A DNA stretch of 12,666 nt from Deltaproteobacteria bacterium RBG_13_52_11 (GCA_001797745.1 MGQF01000041.1:25183-37848), one strand, 5' to 3'; numbered from the stretch's first letter, positions 1-6,507 are shown. Notes: generated by a model not told the origin, from the sequence alone. Numbers and translations: made by a program.

Positions 1-9
1 AGGGGTAAG

Positions 10-216
10 ATGGATAAGTTTTATTCTTTTTTAAGCAAACTGTTTTTGCTCGCGGGGTTGCTCAGCTTCATCGTGGCAATCGTCGACAAGATCGTCGGGT
101 TCGTCTATTGGGAACTCTATCCCTTGAGCTATCTGCGGTTCACCGGGATCTGCCTCCTCTTCGTCATCACCATCAGCCTCTACCAGATGGCAGCACAGAA
201 ACAGAAAAAGAAATAG
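10..216 (+). CDS. Small two-helix membrane protein, function unknown
   Basis: This encodes a 68-residue protein of no recognised family. Two hydrophobic stretches are visible, at about residues 8-32 and 39-60, each long enough to span the membrane. The C-terminus is a lysine-rich tail (QKQKKK), which would favour a cytoplasmic location for that end. The start is an ATG preceded by AGGGG at the very edge of the window, only four bases away, so a longer form starting outside the window cannot be excluded. The gene is followed after about 25 bases by a clear rho-independent terminator, which supports it being a real gene at the end of a transcription unit. No enzymatic motif is seen and I do not assign a function. 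Confidence 0.6.
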   Translation: MDKFYSFLSKLFLLAGLLSFIVAIVDKIVGFVYWELYPLSYLRFTGICLLFVITISLYQMAAQKQKKK

Positions 217-240
217 TCAACCGGATTCTCTTACACCGAA

Positions 241-269
241 AAAGACGGGTATAAGGCCCGTCTTTTTTT
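241..269 (+). terminator. Rho-independent terminator after the small membrane protein gene
   Basis: AAAGACGGG (241-249) pairs perfectly with CCCGTCTTT (257-265) around a seven-base loop. The T-run continues to 269. The stem plus U-tract is a textbook intrinsic terminator and isolates the upstream gene from mgsA. Confidence 0.9.
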
Positions 270-303
270 ATCTTTAGATAGTTGTATTTTAGACGGCGTA
301 GGG

Positions 304-377
304 GTAGGTTATCAGTTTCCTCTATATTACGTGGTAGAGCTTATAAAAGCTAGCAATGGCTTACGAAGATACAGCAG
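304..377 (+). pseudogene. Ghost of a hydrolase gene 5' end (leader plus about ten codons)
   Basis: This segment resembles the region 967-1031 that leads into the alpha/beta hydrolase gene. Shared blocks in the same order are GTAGnTTATC, TAGAGC, TTATAA, GCTAGC, ATGGCTT and GAAGATACA. The last two lie at the same distance from the ATG in both copies, at 356 and at 1010. Read from 356 the ghost begins M-A-Y-E-D-T-A-G, against M-A-S-E-D-T-T-D in the hydrolase. After about ten codons the likeness stops, and the frame runs across the mgsA start to a stop at about 502. I see it as a remnant of a duplicated hydrolase gene. A shared regulatory leader is the alternative. Similarity was judged by eye. 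Confidence 0.5.
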
Positions 378-414
378 GTCGTTTTGCTCTTACGAGGAAA
401 GGGGAAAAGGTTGT

Positions 415-888
415 ATGGCACATAAAAAAGTACCTATGGAACACGATAAAAAGATCGCCCTTGTCGCTCACGACCATAAAAAGCGTGATCTAACGGAATG
501 GGCCAAGTATAACAGAGACCTCTTGGCTCACCATAAGGTGTATGCCACGGGCACAACTGGCAGGGTATTGCAAAAAGAGCTTGGCTTCGAAATTACCACT
601 CTCCAGAGTGGACCGTTGGGGGGTGATCAGCAAATCGGCGCCAAGATTGCCGATGGCAAAATAGATTTTCTCATTTTTTTCTGGGATCCGCTCGAGCCGA
701 TGCCCCATGATCCTGATGTCAAAGCCCTCTTACGAATGGCGGTGGTTTGGAACATTCCTATCGCCTGCAATCGAGCATCAGCCGATTTCATGATCTCATC
801 CCCCTTAATGGACGGAGAATATGATCGTCTTGTGCCTGATTATGATGAGTATAGGGCACGAAAGATGACAAAGGATGGGTCGCGTTAG
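415..888 (+). CDS. mgsA: Methylglyoxal synthase
   Basis: The enzyme removes phosphate from dihydroxyacetone phosphate to give methylglyoxal, a cytoplasmic bypass of lower glycolysis used when phosphate is limiting. The 157-residue product matches the family along its whole length. Motifs are VAHDHK (His19, Asp20), YATGTTG (43-49), SGPLGGDQQ (catalytic Asp71), FFWDPL, PHDPDVKALLR (His98, Asp101) and a TADF-like ASADF. With the ATG at 415 the catalytic residues carry the same numbers as in the E. coli enzyme, which supports this start. A purine-rich GAGGAAAGGGGAAAAGG lies just upstream. A GTG at 331 in the same frame would add 28 residues with no family likeness. The gene is not in an obvious pathway operon; the alpha/beta hydrolase gene follows after 121 bases. 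No intrinsic terminator is visible behind it. Confidence 0.95.
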   Translation: MAHKKVPMEHDKKIALVAHDHKKRDLTEWAKYNRDLLAHHKVYATGTTGRVLQKELGFEITTLQSGPLGGDQQIGAKIADGKIDFLIFFWDPLEPMPHDPDVKALLRMAVVWNIPIACNRASADFMISSPLMDGEYDRLVPDYDEYRARKMTKDGSR

Positions 889-1009
889 AAGGGGCGCTGC
901 TTGACCAAAACAACTTCCCCTAACCTCCGGTGGAGGATGAAGGAAAAACGCTTTGTCTATTTGTCAGTAGCTTATCCGGTTCTTAGAGCCTATATTATAA
1001 GGCTAGCTC

Positions 1010-1897
1010 ATGGCTTCTGAAGATACAACAGACGTTGCATCGTCAACACCACAGCGCTTCAAAACGGCCACAGGTGTAACGCTCGCGGGCGAGGCATGGG
1101 GGCCCGCGTCGGGGCTACCTGTCTTATTCCTACACGGCGGTGGACAAACCCGACATTCCTGGAAACAAACCGCACAGCAGGTGGCCTCTCAAGGGGGGTA
1201 TCGGGCGATCACCGTAGATCTTCGCGGGCACGGAGAAAGTGACTATGCGCAGAACGGAGATTATCGACTTGATCGCTTTGTCGAGGACATCGCCGACGTT
1301 GTTTCCTTTTTCTCGCAGACCCCCGTATTCGTCGGTGCATCGTTGGGAGGAATTATTACTCTCCTCCTTGTTGGAGAACGAGGTGTCGGCGCATCGGGAG
1401 TAGTCCTCGTCGACGTCGCTCCACGCGTAGAAGTTGCCGGCGTTGAGCGAATTCTCTCCTTTATGCGATCCCATCAAAATGGGTTTGATTCCCTCGAAGA
1501 GGCAGCAGCGGCAGTTGAGGATTATCTACCTCACCGCAAGCGCCCATTAGACACTTCAGGTTTAGAAAAAAATCTTCGCAGGGACGAGGGCGGTCGGTAC
1601 CGCTGGCACTGGGATCACAGGATATTAAGGAACGTTAATATCGAAAAGGAGCGAAATGAAGAACGGTTGTGGGCCGCGGCAAGATCCATTACTGCCCCTG
1701 TGTTGCTGTTGAGGGGCATGCTGAGCGACGTGGTGAGTAAAGAGGCGGTAGCGGAATTTCGGCAAGCCGTTCCCCACGCGAGGCATCTTGACATCACGGA
1801 CGCTGCGCATACCGTGGCGGGCGACTCCAACACGGCTTTCACAGAAGCTGTGCTCTCCTTTTTGCAGGATTTAAACAAATCGGATGCGAGGAAATGA
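1010..1897 (+). CDS. Alpha/beta hydrolase
   Basis: This is a 295-residue soluble hydrolase of the large alpha/beta fold superfamily. The oxyanion-hole segment LHGGGQTRHSW lies at 41-51 and VDLRGHGES at 69-77. The nucleophile elbow is GASLGG with Ser111. The acid is probably Asp240 in LRGMLSD, and the base is His267 in DAAHTVAGD. A cap region rich in charged residues fills about 140-220. Order and spacing fit esterase, haloperoxidase-like or C-C bond hydrolase subgroups, and the substrate cannot be told from sequence. The ATG at 1010 has AAGG seven bases upstream. It lies downstream of mgsA but there is no functional link I can defend. Its leader and first codons are echoed at 304-377. A 7-bp inverted repeat without a T-run follows the stop. 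Confidence 0.9.
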   Translation: MASEDTTDVASSTPQRFKTATGVTLAGEAWGPASGLPVLFLHGGGQTRHSWKQTAQQVASQGGYRAITVDLRGHGESDYAQNGDYRLDRFVEDIADVVSFFSQTPVFVGASLGGIITLLLVGERGVGASGVVLVDVAPRVEVAGVERILSFMRSHQNGFDSLEEAAAAVEDYLPHRKRPLDTSGLEKNLRRDEGGRYRWHWDHRILRNVNIEKERNEERLWAAARSITAPVLLLRGMLSDVVSKEAVAEFRQAVPHARHLDITDAAHTVAGDSNTAFTEAVLSFLQDLNKSDARK

Positions 1898-2193
1898 GTC
1901 TAATATCAGAGTACACGTGGCCCGCGTTCGGCTGCGCTCTGCACGGGCCAGTGATACGGGGCGTTCGACATACGGACTGATCATGGATGCTGGGGTCACA
2001 GACTATGAATACCCAGATATCGAACTCGACATGCTGATAATCGCTCGTGAGCGTCTTTGCATACGCAAGGCGTTTGGGCTCATGACGGAAGACAAGGAGG
2101 GACCCGTGATACCCTCCCTTAAACCACTGTCGTCCCTCTTACCCCTCCTGCCAACTATGTCCAGAAGCATCTAACAAAAAGTCACAAGATGGC

Positions 2194-2225
2194 TTGACAA
2201 AAAGGGCCCTTGTATGATATATAAT
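2194..2225 (+). promoter_or_regulatory. Sigma-70-like promoter upstream of dctP
   Basis: A perfect -35 box TTGACA (2194-2199) is followed by overlapping -10 candidates: TATATA at 2218-2223 with an 18-base spacer, and TATAAT at 2220-2225 with a 20-base spacer. A 10-bp palindrome AAGGGCCCTT (2202-2211) lies inside the spacer and could be a repressor site. Its transcript would have a leader of about 250 bases before dctP. Confidence 0.5.
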
Positions 2226-2362
2226 AATTTTACAAAAGAGGTCTTGCTGGTCAAAAAGGAGCGTAAAAGTTGACGTTTTTTGGCATTTGTTGAGATGCGT
2301 AAATCATGGTATCCGGTTTTAAAATCATAGAAGAACACGCATATCCTAACATAACCACTTTA

Positions 2363-2377
2363 TGGCACAAAATTTGC
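2363..2377 (+). promoter_or_regulatory. Sigma-54-type -24/-12 promoter for dctP
   Basis: TGGCAC (2363-2368), five bases, then TTGC (2374-2377) followed by T. The conserved GG and GC doublets are exactly 12 bases apart, the strict spacing for RpoN holoenzyme. Transcription would start near 2388-2390 and leave a leader of about 95 bases. Sigma-54 promoters need an enhancer-binding activator. A possible upstream site is GTCAA (2250-2254) with TTGAC (2270-2274), about 110 bases upstream. That site is speculative. Confidence 0.7.
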
Positions 2378-2483
2378 TAATGAAACATTAAGCCCTCGTG
2401 CTAAAGGGATTGAAGACTTTCCAATGCCAGATAAGCTAAAGATAAAGAGTTCTCTCTTTTTCAAAAAAAGAGGAGGTTCCATG

Positions 2484-3506
2484 ATGAAGAAGTCTTGCTT
2501 TGTGTTGATGGCTGTATGCATCGGGTCGGCTATTAGTGCATTGACTACAATCAAGGCCCAAGCCGAACCCATTCAGCTTACCTACAGCAATTTCTTCCCC
2601 GCCGGCCACATCCAGAGTCAGTTGGTCGATTCCTGGTGTAAGGAGGTGGAAACCCGAACCAAGGGAAAGGTCAAGATAAAGTACTATCCTGGCGGGACCT
2701 TGACGAAGTCCGAAGAATGTTATGAAGGTGTGGTGAAAGGACGTTCTGATCTCGGGATGTCAGTCTTGGCTTACACGCCGGGTAGATTCCCGGTTATGGG
2801 AACAGTGGATCTGCCCCTGGGGTATACCAGTGGGAAGGTGGCAACAGCCGTAGCAAATGAGGTCTATCGGCTATTCAAGCCCAAAGAACTCAGCGACACC
2901 GAGGTGATGTATCTCCATGCCCTCGGTCCCAACCTTATCAATACACGGGGTAAGGCAGTGAGGAGGTTAGAGGATATGAGGGGCCTCAGGATCAGGGTCC
3001 CCGGAATTAGCAGCGAGCTGGTCATAAAGAGCCTGGGCGCCGTACCGATCGCCAAACCCATGCCGCAATACTATGAATTGCTTAAAAGCGGCCAGGTAAA
3101 TGGTGCTCTTCATCCCTATGAGGCCGCGAAAGGGTGGAAGCTGGCAGAGGTGGAGAATTATGTTACGGCCTCCTATCCAATTGCCTCTACGAGCACCTTT
3201 TTCGTTGTCATGAATAAGGATAAGTGGAATTCCTTGCCGAAGGATGTTCAGGAGATCATCAAAACGATCAACAGCGAATGGATACCCCAGCACGGCGAGG
3301 CGTGGGATAGCAGCGACAGGGAGGGTATGCTCTTTTTCCTGAACCATGGGGGTCAGATTACCGGGTTTGATAGCCAAGAGGCCGCCCGATGGAAGAGGGC
3401 CGTTGCACCCATCATTGATGATTATGTGAAAGTTCTGGACGAAAAAGGACTTCACGGTCGGAGGACCGTCGATTTCACGATCGCCATCCTGAATAGTATG
3501 CAATAG
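2484..3506 (+). CDS. TRAP-type substrate-binding protein, DctP family, orphan
   Basis: This is a periplasmic solute-binding protein of the tripartite ATP-independent transporter type, which captures organic acids. Residues 1-27 form a signal peptide: MKK start, hydrophobic core, probable cleavage after AQA. The mature part begins with the family pattern IQLTYSNFFPAGH. The family signature GLRIRVP (167-173) contains the conserved arginine that usually pairs with the ligand carboxylate (here Arg171). QYYELLKSGQVNGAL (195-209) is also typical. Total length is about 340 residues, normal for the family. AGGAGG at 2471-2476 precedes two tandem ATGs, at 2481 and 2484; the second has the better spacing (7 bases). 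No dctQ or dctM membrane subunit is near; the next gene is a Cache-HAMP receptor. It could serve a transporter encoded elsewhere or act as a sensor subunit. The substrate is unknown. Confidence 0.9.
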   Translation: MKKSCFVLMAVCIGSAISALTTIKAQAEPIQLTYSNFFPAGHIQSQLVDSWCKEVETRTKGKVKIKYYPGGTLTKSEECYEGVVKGRSDLGMSVLAYTPGRFPVMGTVDLPLGYTSGKVATAVANEVYRLFKPKELSDTEVMYLHALGPNLINTRGKAVRRLEDMRGLRIRVPGISSELVIKSLGAVPIAKPMPQYYELLKSGQVNGALHPYEAAKGWKLAEVENYVTASYPIASTSTFFVVMNKDKWNSLPKDVQEIIKTINSEWIPQHGEAWDSSDREGMLFFLNHGGQITGFDSQEAARWKRAVAPIIDDYVKVLDEKGLHGRRTVDFTIAILNSMQ

Positions 3507-3547
3507 ACTACAGGAGCCAAACCATGATAGCTGCCCTATGAGCACAA

Positions 3548-3560
3548 TGTGGCACGCACG
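3548..3560 (+). repeat. Intergenic repeat, copy 1 (TGTGGCACGC core)
   Basis: TGTGGCACGCACG stands between dctP and the receptor gene. It matches the core of two other intergenic copies ending at 6618 and 9484. A TGCCC at about 3532-3536 upstream gives the same TGCC/GGCA pairing potential as in the other copies. This is the most diverged of the three. A 7-bp inverted partner TGCGTGC lies at 3595-3601. Confidence 0.4.
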
Positions 3561-3587
3561 AGGAGTGAAAACTATAATCAAGAAGGA

Positions 3588-3615
3588 TTGAGTTTGCGTG
3601 CGATCCGTGTAATAT
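3588..3615 (+). promoter_or_regulatory. Possible sigma-70 promoter for the Cache-HAMP gene
   Basis: TTGAGT (3588-3593), a 16-base spacer and TAATAT (3610-3615) make a moderate promoter. Each box matches the consensus at four of six positions. It lies just upstream of the ribosome binding site, so it is tentative. Cotranscription with dctP is equally possible because no terminator is seen between the two genes. Confidence 0.3.
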
Positions 3616-3642
3616 ATTGTTGCAAAAAAAGGAGAACGTGCC

Positions 3643-4635
3643 ATGTCAGCAAAAAAACGTCAAGATGATCTCACTGATCCTACAGCGGCAAGCCCGTCGG
3701 CCCGTGAAACTGAACAGTGGGCGGCACCACCGTCAGCCCCTCAAAAGATACGGTTCGGCTTGAGAAGTAAGATGTTTGCCCTTTTCTTTTTTATCCCAAT
3801 CGTCCTGATCCTCGCATCAAGCTTACTCTATATATGGCAACTGAACACACTTTCTTCTCGCCTTGCCACGGGAAGTTCAGAGATGGTGACCCAAATGAGC
3901 GAGGATATCTTGATCAAGAGGGCACAGGCGGTTGCCTCTCAAACACAACTCTATCTCACGACCCATCCTGACTTGAAAAAGCACATATTTAATTATGATA
4001 TAAATTTCAAAGCAATAGCCGTGCAAAAGGTAGGGGTAACAGATTATACCGCCTTATATGAGAAGCCAGGACCAGATGGAATCTGGCACACCTGGGCCCA
4101 TGTTAACCCTGATATTGTCGGCATTGACATGACGACGTTAAAAAAATCACTCGGAGAAAACTTCGATGGATTCTGGAAGATTTATTCCGGCATCAAAGTT
4201 AAAGACGAATCAAAGGGGTACTATAACTGGCGAGATGCGGATGGCGTTGTGCGGAAGAAGTTCATGGTAGTTGTACCGGTTGCGGGGACGCCTTATGCTG
4301 TTGCCGCTACGGCATACGTCGAAGAATTTACCAATCCGATAAGATTGATGCAAGACAGCGCCGCCCAATTTGCCGTGAAGACAAGATATATCGTTGTTGG
4401 CATCCTGGGCGCCACGCTGATCCTCATTGGCTTTATCGTCGCTTGGTATGGTTACAGATTAACAGAAAAAATCACGTACTTGACCAATATTGCTGACCGT
4501 ATCAGTGTTGGCGATTTAGATGCCGAAATAACTGGAATCAAATCAGGGGATGAGATCGGAGAATTGGCCCGTGCCATCAGTCGAATGCAAGGGAGTATCC
4601 GTCTTGCCATAAAGAGATTGAGAGAGCGACGGTAG
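3643..4635 (+). CDS. Cache-HAMP membrane receptor without output domain
   Basis: The 330-residue protein has a short cytoplasmic N-terminus rich in Ala, Pro and charged residues (1-43) and a first membrane helix at about 44-66. An extracytoplasmic domain at about 67-246 has the character of a Cache-type sensor: a long N-terminal helix, then a mixed alpha/beta core with YYNWRDADG and VVPVAGTPYAVAAT segments. A second helix lies at about 248-270. A HAMP domain follows at about 271-323, with the hallmark DEIGELARAISRM. Such receptors normally continue into a histidine kinase, a diguanylate cyclase or a methyl-accepting domain. This one stops seven residues after HAMP with RLRERR. Only about 36 bases separate the stop from a strong terminator, so no frame-shifted output domain is hidden downstream. 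GGAG is eight bases before the ATG. It may partner with a kinase encoded elsewhere and with the adjacent DctP. Confidence 0.88.
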   Translation: MSAKKRQDDLTDPTAASPSARETEQWAAPPSAPQKIRFGLRSKMFALFFFIPIVLILASSLLYIWQLNTLSSRLATGSSEMVTQMSEDILIKRAQAVASQTQLYLTTHPDLKKHIFNYDINFKAIAVQKVGVTDYTALYEKPGPDGIWHTWAHVNPDIVGIDMTTLKKSLGENFDGFWKIYSGIKVKDESKGYYNWRDADGVVRKKFMVVVPVAGTPYAVAATAYVEEFTNPIRLMQDSAAQFAVKTRYIVVGILGATLILIGFIVAWYGYRLTEKITYLTNIADRISVGDLDAEITGIKSGDEIGELARAISRMQGSIRLAIKRLRERR

Positions 4636-4671
4636 GCATCGGTGTCTGACAGTTTCTGATACACGTGGGAT

Positions 4672-4710
4672 AAAAAAAAGGGCTAGCCGAGATTGGCTAG
4701 CCCTTTTTTT
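4672..4710. terminator. Strong bidirectional intrinsic terminator
   Basis: GGGCTAGCC (4680-4688) pairs with GGCTAGCCC (4695-4703) around a GAGATT loop. The stem is flanked by eight A (4672-4679) and seven T (4704-4710), which also pair. It works in both directions: it ends the receptor transcript on the plus strand and the tRNA-Ala transcript on the minus strand, whose CCA end is only six bases away. Confidence 0.92.
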
Positions 4711-4715
4711 GCATT

Positions 4716-4791
4716 TGGTGGAGCTGAGGGGGATCGAACCCCTGGCCTCTTGAATGCCATTCAAGCGCTCTCCCAGCTGAGCTACAGCCCC
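4716..4791 (-). tRNA. tRNA-Ala, anticodon GGC
   Basis: The minus strand gives a 76-base cloverleaf. The acceptor stem GGGGCTG pairs with CAGCTCC and includes the G3-U70 wobble recognised by alanyl-tRNA synthetase. The D arm is GCTCAGCTGGGAGAGC. The anticodon stem CTTGA/TCAAG holds loop ATGGCAT with anticodon GGC. The T loop is GTTCGAT, and the 3' CCA is encoded. It reads GCC codons, and GCU by wobble. Confidence 0.97.
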
Positions 4792-4805
4792 ATTAACTAA
4801 AATAG

Positions 4806-4834
4806 ATTATAGAGATCTCAACCCACGGTGTCAA
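4806..4834 (-). promoter_or_regulatory. Perfect sigma-70 promoter of tRNA-Ala
   Basis: On the minus strand TTGACA (4834-4829), a 17-base spacer and TATAAT (4811-4806) match the consensus at all twelve positions with ideal spacing. Transcription should begin near 4799, giving a leader of about eight bases. Confidence 0.9.
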
Positions 4835-4882
4835 CACTCCAAATTCGGGGGGTTAAGGATCAAAAGATGAGGTACTTTTCCG

Positions 4883-4911
4883 TTGACACCTCCCGAGGGA
4901 ACCCCTATAGT
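4883..4911 (+). promoter_or_regulatory. Sigma-70 promoter of tRNA-Leu
   Basis: TTGACA (4883-4888), a 17-base spacer and TATAGT (4906-4911) lie immediately before the tRNA-Leu gene. The predicted transcription start, about seven bases after the -10 box, is at or within two or three bases of the mature 5' end. Confidence 0.85.
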
Positions 4912-4919
4912 TGATATAC

Positions 4920-5007
4920 GCCGGAGTGGTGGAACTGGGAGACGCAGGGGACTCAAAATCCCCCGGGCCTTGCGCCTGTGCGGGTTCGATTCCCGCCTCC
5001 GGCACCA
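4920..5007 (+). tRNA. tRNA-Leu, anticodon CAA
   Basis: This is a class II tRNA of 88 bases with encoded CCA. GCCGGAG pairs with CTCCGGC in the acceptor stem. The anticodon stem GGGGA/TCCCC encloses loop CTCAAAA, giving anticodon CAA, which reads UUG. A long variable arm can form from GGGC and GCCT, and the T arm is GCGGG-TTCGATT-CCCGC. No clear intrinsic terminator is visible in the 125 bases before the convergent acyl-CoA dehydrogenase gene. Confidence 0.97.
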
Positions 5008-5132
5008 ACCAAGATCAATAAGGCAGGTGACGTAAAGAAACACGAAGTACTAAATTCTCTGTTCTAGTATGACCCTAAACATTTTTATACCGTACATTAT
5101 ATCTTACGACTCAAACTGTCTCAATCTCCCAT

Positions 5133-6281
5133 TTAGGTGGGTGACAGCCCCAAGTTGCGGCTAATGATCAGTCTCATAATTTCACTGGTGCCGGCAAATA
5201 TGGGTAGCGAGCGCACATCCCGATAAATCCGACAGATTCGGTATTCCTCCATATATCCATAACCACCATGCACCTGAACTGCCTGATACGCTATCCGATT
5301 GACCATTTCAGCCAGCCAATACTTGGCCATAGAAACTTTCTGGACAATATCTTTTCCATCGACGTGATCCACAACGAGCCTGTCAAGAAAGTTGCGTCCT
5401 AACTCCACCTCTGTTGCCATTTCAGCCAGCTTGAACGCAATATACTGAAAGTTGCCAATAGGACGGCCGAACGCCTCCCTTACCTTAACATATTTTAACG
5501 CCTCCTTCAGGGCCTCCTCAGCGTTAGCTTGGCATTTTACGCACACCTCGAGCCTTTCCTGCTGAATTTTTTCCATCATATACTTAAAGCCCTTTCCTTC
5601 TTCTCCAAGCAGATTCGAGGCCGGCACCTTACAGTCTTCAAAAAAAAGCTCTGCCGTGTCCTGCATATGGTAGCCCATCTTCTCCAGTCTGCGGCCACGT
5701 GAGAATCCAGGTGCGTCTTTATCTACTAAAATCAGGCTGATTCCCTTATAACCAAGAGACGGGTCGGTCTTGACAGCCACAACGATCACGTCGGCAAAGT
5801 AACCGTTCGTAATAAATGTCTTTGACCCATTTATCACATACTCATCTCCATCCCTCACAGCTCTGGTTTTAATGTTGGCGAGGTCTGAGCCAGCGTCTGG
5901 TTCGGTCAGGCCGATAGCGGTGATAACCTCACCTGTGGTGCAGCCTGGCAGCCAGCGTTCTTTTATCTCCGGCCTTGCATAGGAATAGATATAAGGGCTG
6001 GCACAGTCACTATGCATGGGAACACCGAACCCGAATGCATCCCCCCTTATGAGTTCCTCATTTATAATAACCGAATACTCAAAGCCAAGGCCTAGTCCCC
6101 CATACTCTTCTGGCAGCCATGGGCACAAAAAACCATGCTCACCCATTTTATGCCACAACTCCCGCGGTACAGCCCTCTCCTCCTCCCATTTCGGGACATG
6201 GGGAGTAATCTCTTGCTCCACGAATTTCCTGAATGTATCACGAAAGATACGATGTTCCTCCGTATTAAAACGGTCATCCAT
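5133..6281 (-). CDS. Acyl-CoA dehydrogenase, long-chain/LCAD-like catalytic site
   Basis: This FAD enzyme oxidises an acyl-CoA to the 2,3-enoyl-CoA and passes electrons to ETF. The 382-residue product has the full fold. An N-terminal helical domain ends near LPEEYGGLGLG (56-66). The flavin signature GLTEPDAGSDLANI lies at 124-137 and INGSKTFITNG at 150-160. AFGRPIGNFQ (270-279) and VHGGYGYMEEY (337-347) are in the C-terminal helical domain. The usual MCAD-type glutamate is absent: the motif reads IFAGTSEIM with Ala363. Instead QQERLEV places Glu242 where long-chain and isovaleryl-type enzymes carry the base. AGGAGG lies eight bases before the ATG. The nearest same-strand gene upstream is another dehydrogenase, 414 bases away. 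The natural substrate cannot be named. Confidence 0.93.
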   Translation of the reverse strand: MDDRFNTEEHRIFRDTFRKFVEQEITPHVPKWEEERAVPRELWHKMGEHGFLCPWLPEEYGGLGLGFEYSVIINEELIRGDAFGFGVPMHSDCASPYIYSYARPEIKERWLPGCTTGEVITAIGLTEPDAGSDLANIKTRAVRDGDEYVINGSKTFITNGYFADVIVVAVKTDPSLGYKGISLILVDKDAPGFSRGRRLEKMGYHMQDTAELFFEDCKVPASNLLGEEGKGFKYMMEKIQQERLEVCVKCQANAEEALKEALKYVKVREAFGRPIGNFQYIAFKLAEMATEVELGRNFLDRLVVDHVDGKDIVQKVSMAKYWLAEMVNRIAYQAVQVHGGYGYMEEYRICRIYRDVRSLPIFAGTSEIMRLIISRNLGLSPT

Positions 6282-6507
6282 TTGTTATTCCTCCTAAGGT
6301 ACTGCTTATTTCTCCTGAATCCTCATTGCTCCAATTAAATACCCAAAGTCTAAATCCCATTCCTCTTGTGAATTTGGGCTCAAGCTTCATCCAAAACTAA
6401 CACAACCGAAAGGTTACGTCAACTCTTCCCCTCATTGACGAATTGCGCAATTCAATTGCCGCCTCTCAATGGGGTGGCTGAGGATGGCCAAAGGAAGGTC
6501 AATGTTA
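6282..6507. promoter_or_regulatory. Upstream region of the LCAD-like gene, with a palindrome
   Basis: This holds the leader of the minus-strand dehydrogenase gene. A weak minus-strand promoter may be TTGACG (6422-6417), 17 bases, TAGTTT (6399-6394). Just upstream is a perfect 14-bp palindrome GAATTGCGCAATTC (6440-6453). It is nested in a looser dyad of CCCCTCATTGA (6428-6438) and TCAATGGGG (about 6466-6474). Position and symmetry suggest a regulator binding site. No coding frame is supported. Confidence 0.35.

Larger units (their letters stand above)
1898..2423 (+). other. Long intergenic stretch without a convincing gene
   Basis: About 525 bases separate the hydrolase and dctP. Just after the hydrolase stop, TGGCCCG (1918-1924) and CGGGCCA (1944-1950) could form a hairpin with a 19-base loop, but no T-run follows. 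An open frame runs from an ATG at 1884 (96 codons, stop 2172-2174). It has no good ribosome binding site and no family I recognise, although its middle part (DYEYPDIELDML) looks protein-like; it may be a small orphan gene or a decayed fragment. From 2194 on the stretch is AT-rich and holds a sigma-70-like promoter, inverted repeats and a sigma-54-type promoter. Confidence 0.4.

Noticed and set aside
331..414. GTG start giving mgsA 28 extra residues
   Set aside because: The ATG at 415 has a good purine-rich ribosome site and gives catalytic residue numbers equal to the E. coli enzyme. The extra part is the hydrolase-like ghost in another frame.
924..936. CCTCC-GGT-GGAGG hairpin after mgsA as a terminator
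   Set aside because: The stem has five pairs and is followed by an A/G-rich stretch with no T-run.
937..1020. 27-codon frame starting with MKEKRF just before the hydrolase
   Set aside because: GGAGG is directly against the ATG with no spacing, the product has no recognisable feature, and it overlaps the hydrolase start.
2967..3644. 225-codon minus-strand open frame opposite dctP
   Set aside because: It is the shadow of a well-supported TRAP binding protein gene, and its translation shows no family features.
4831..5043. 70-codon minus-strand open frame over tRNA-Leu
   Set aside because: It is antisense to a clear tRNA gene. Protein-like strings such as RRRESNPHRRK are the well-known translation artefact of tRNA genes.
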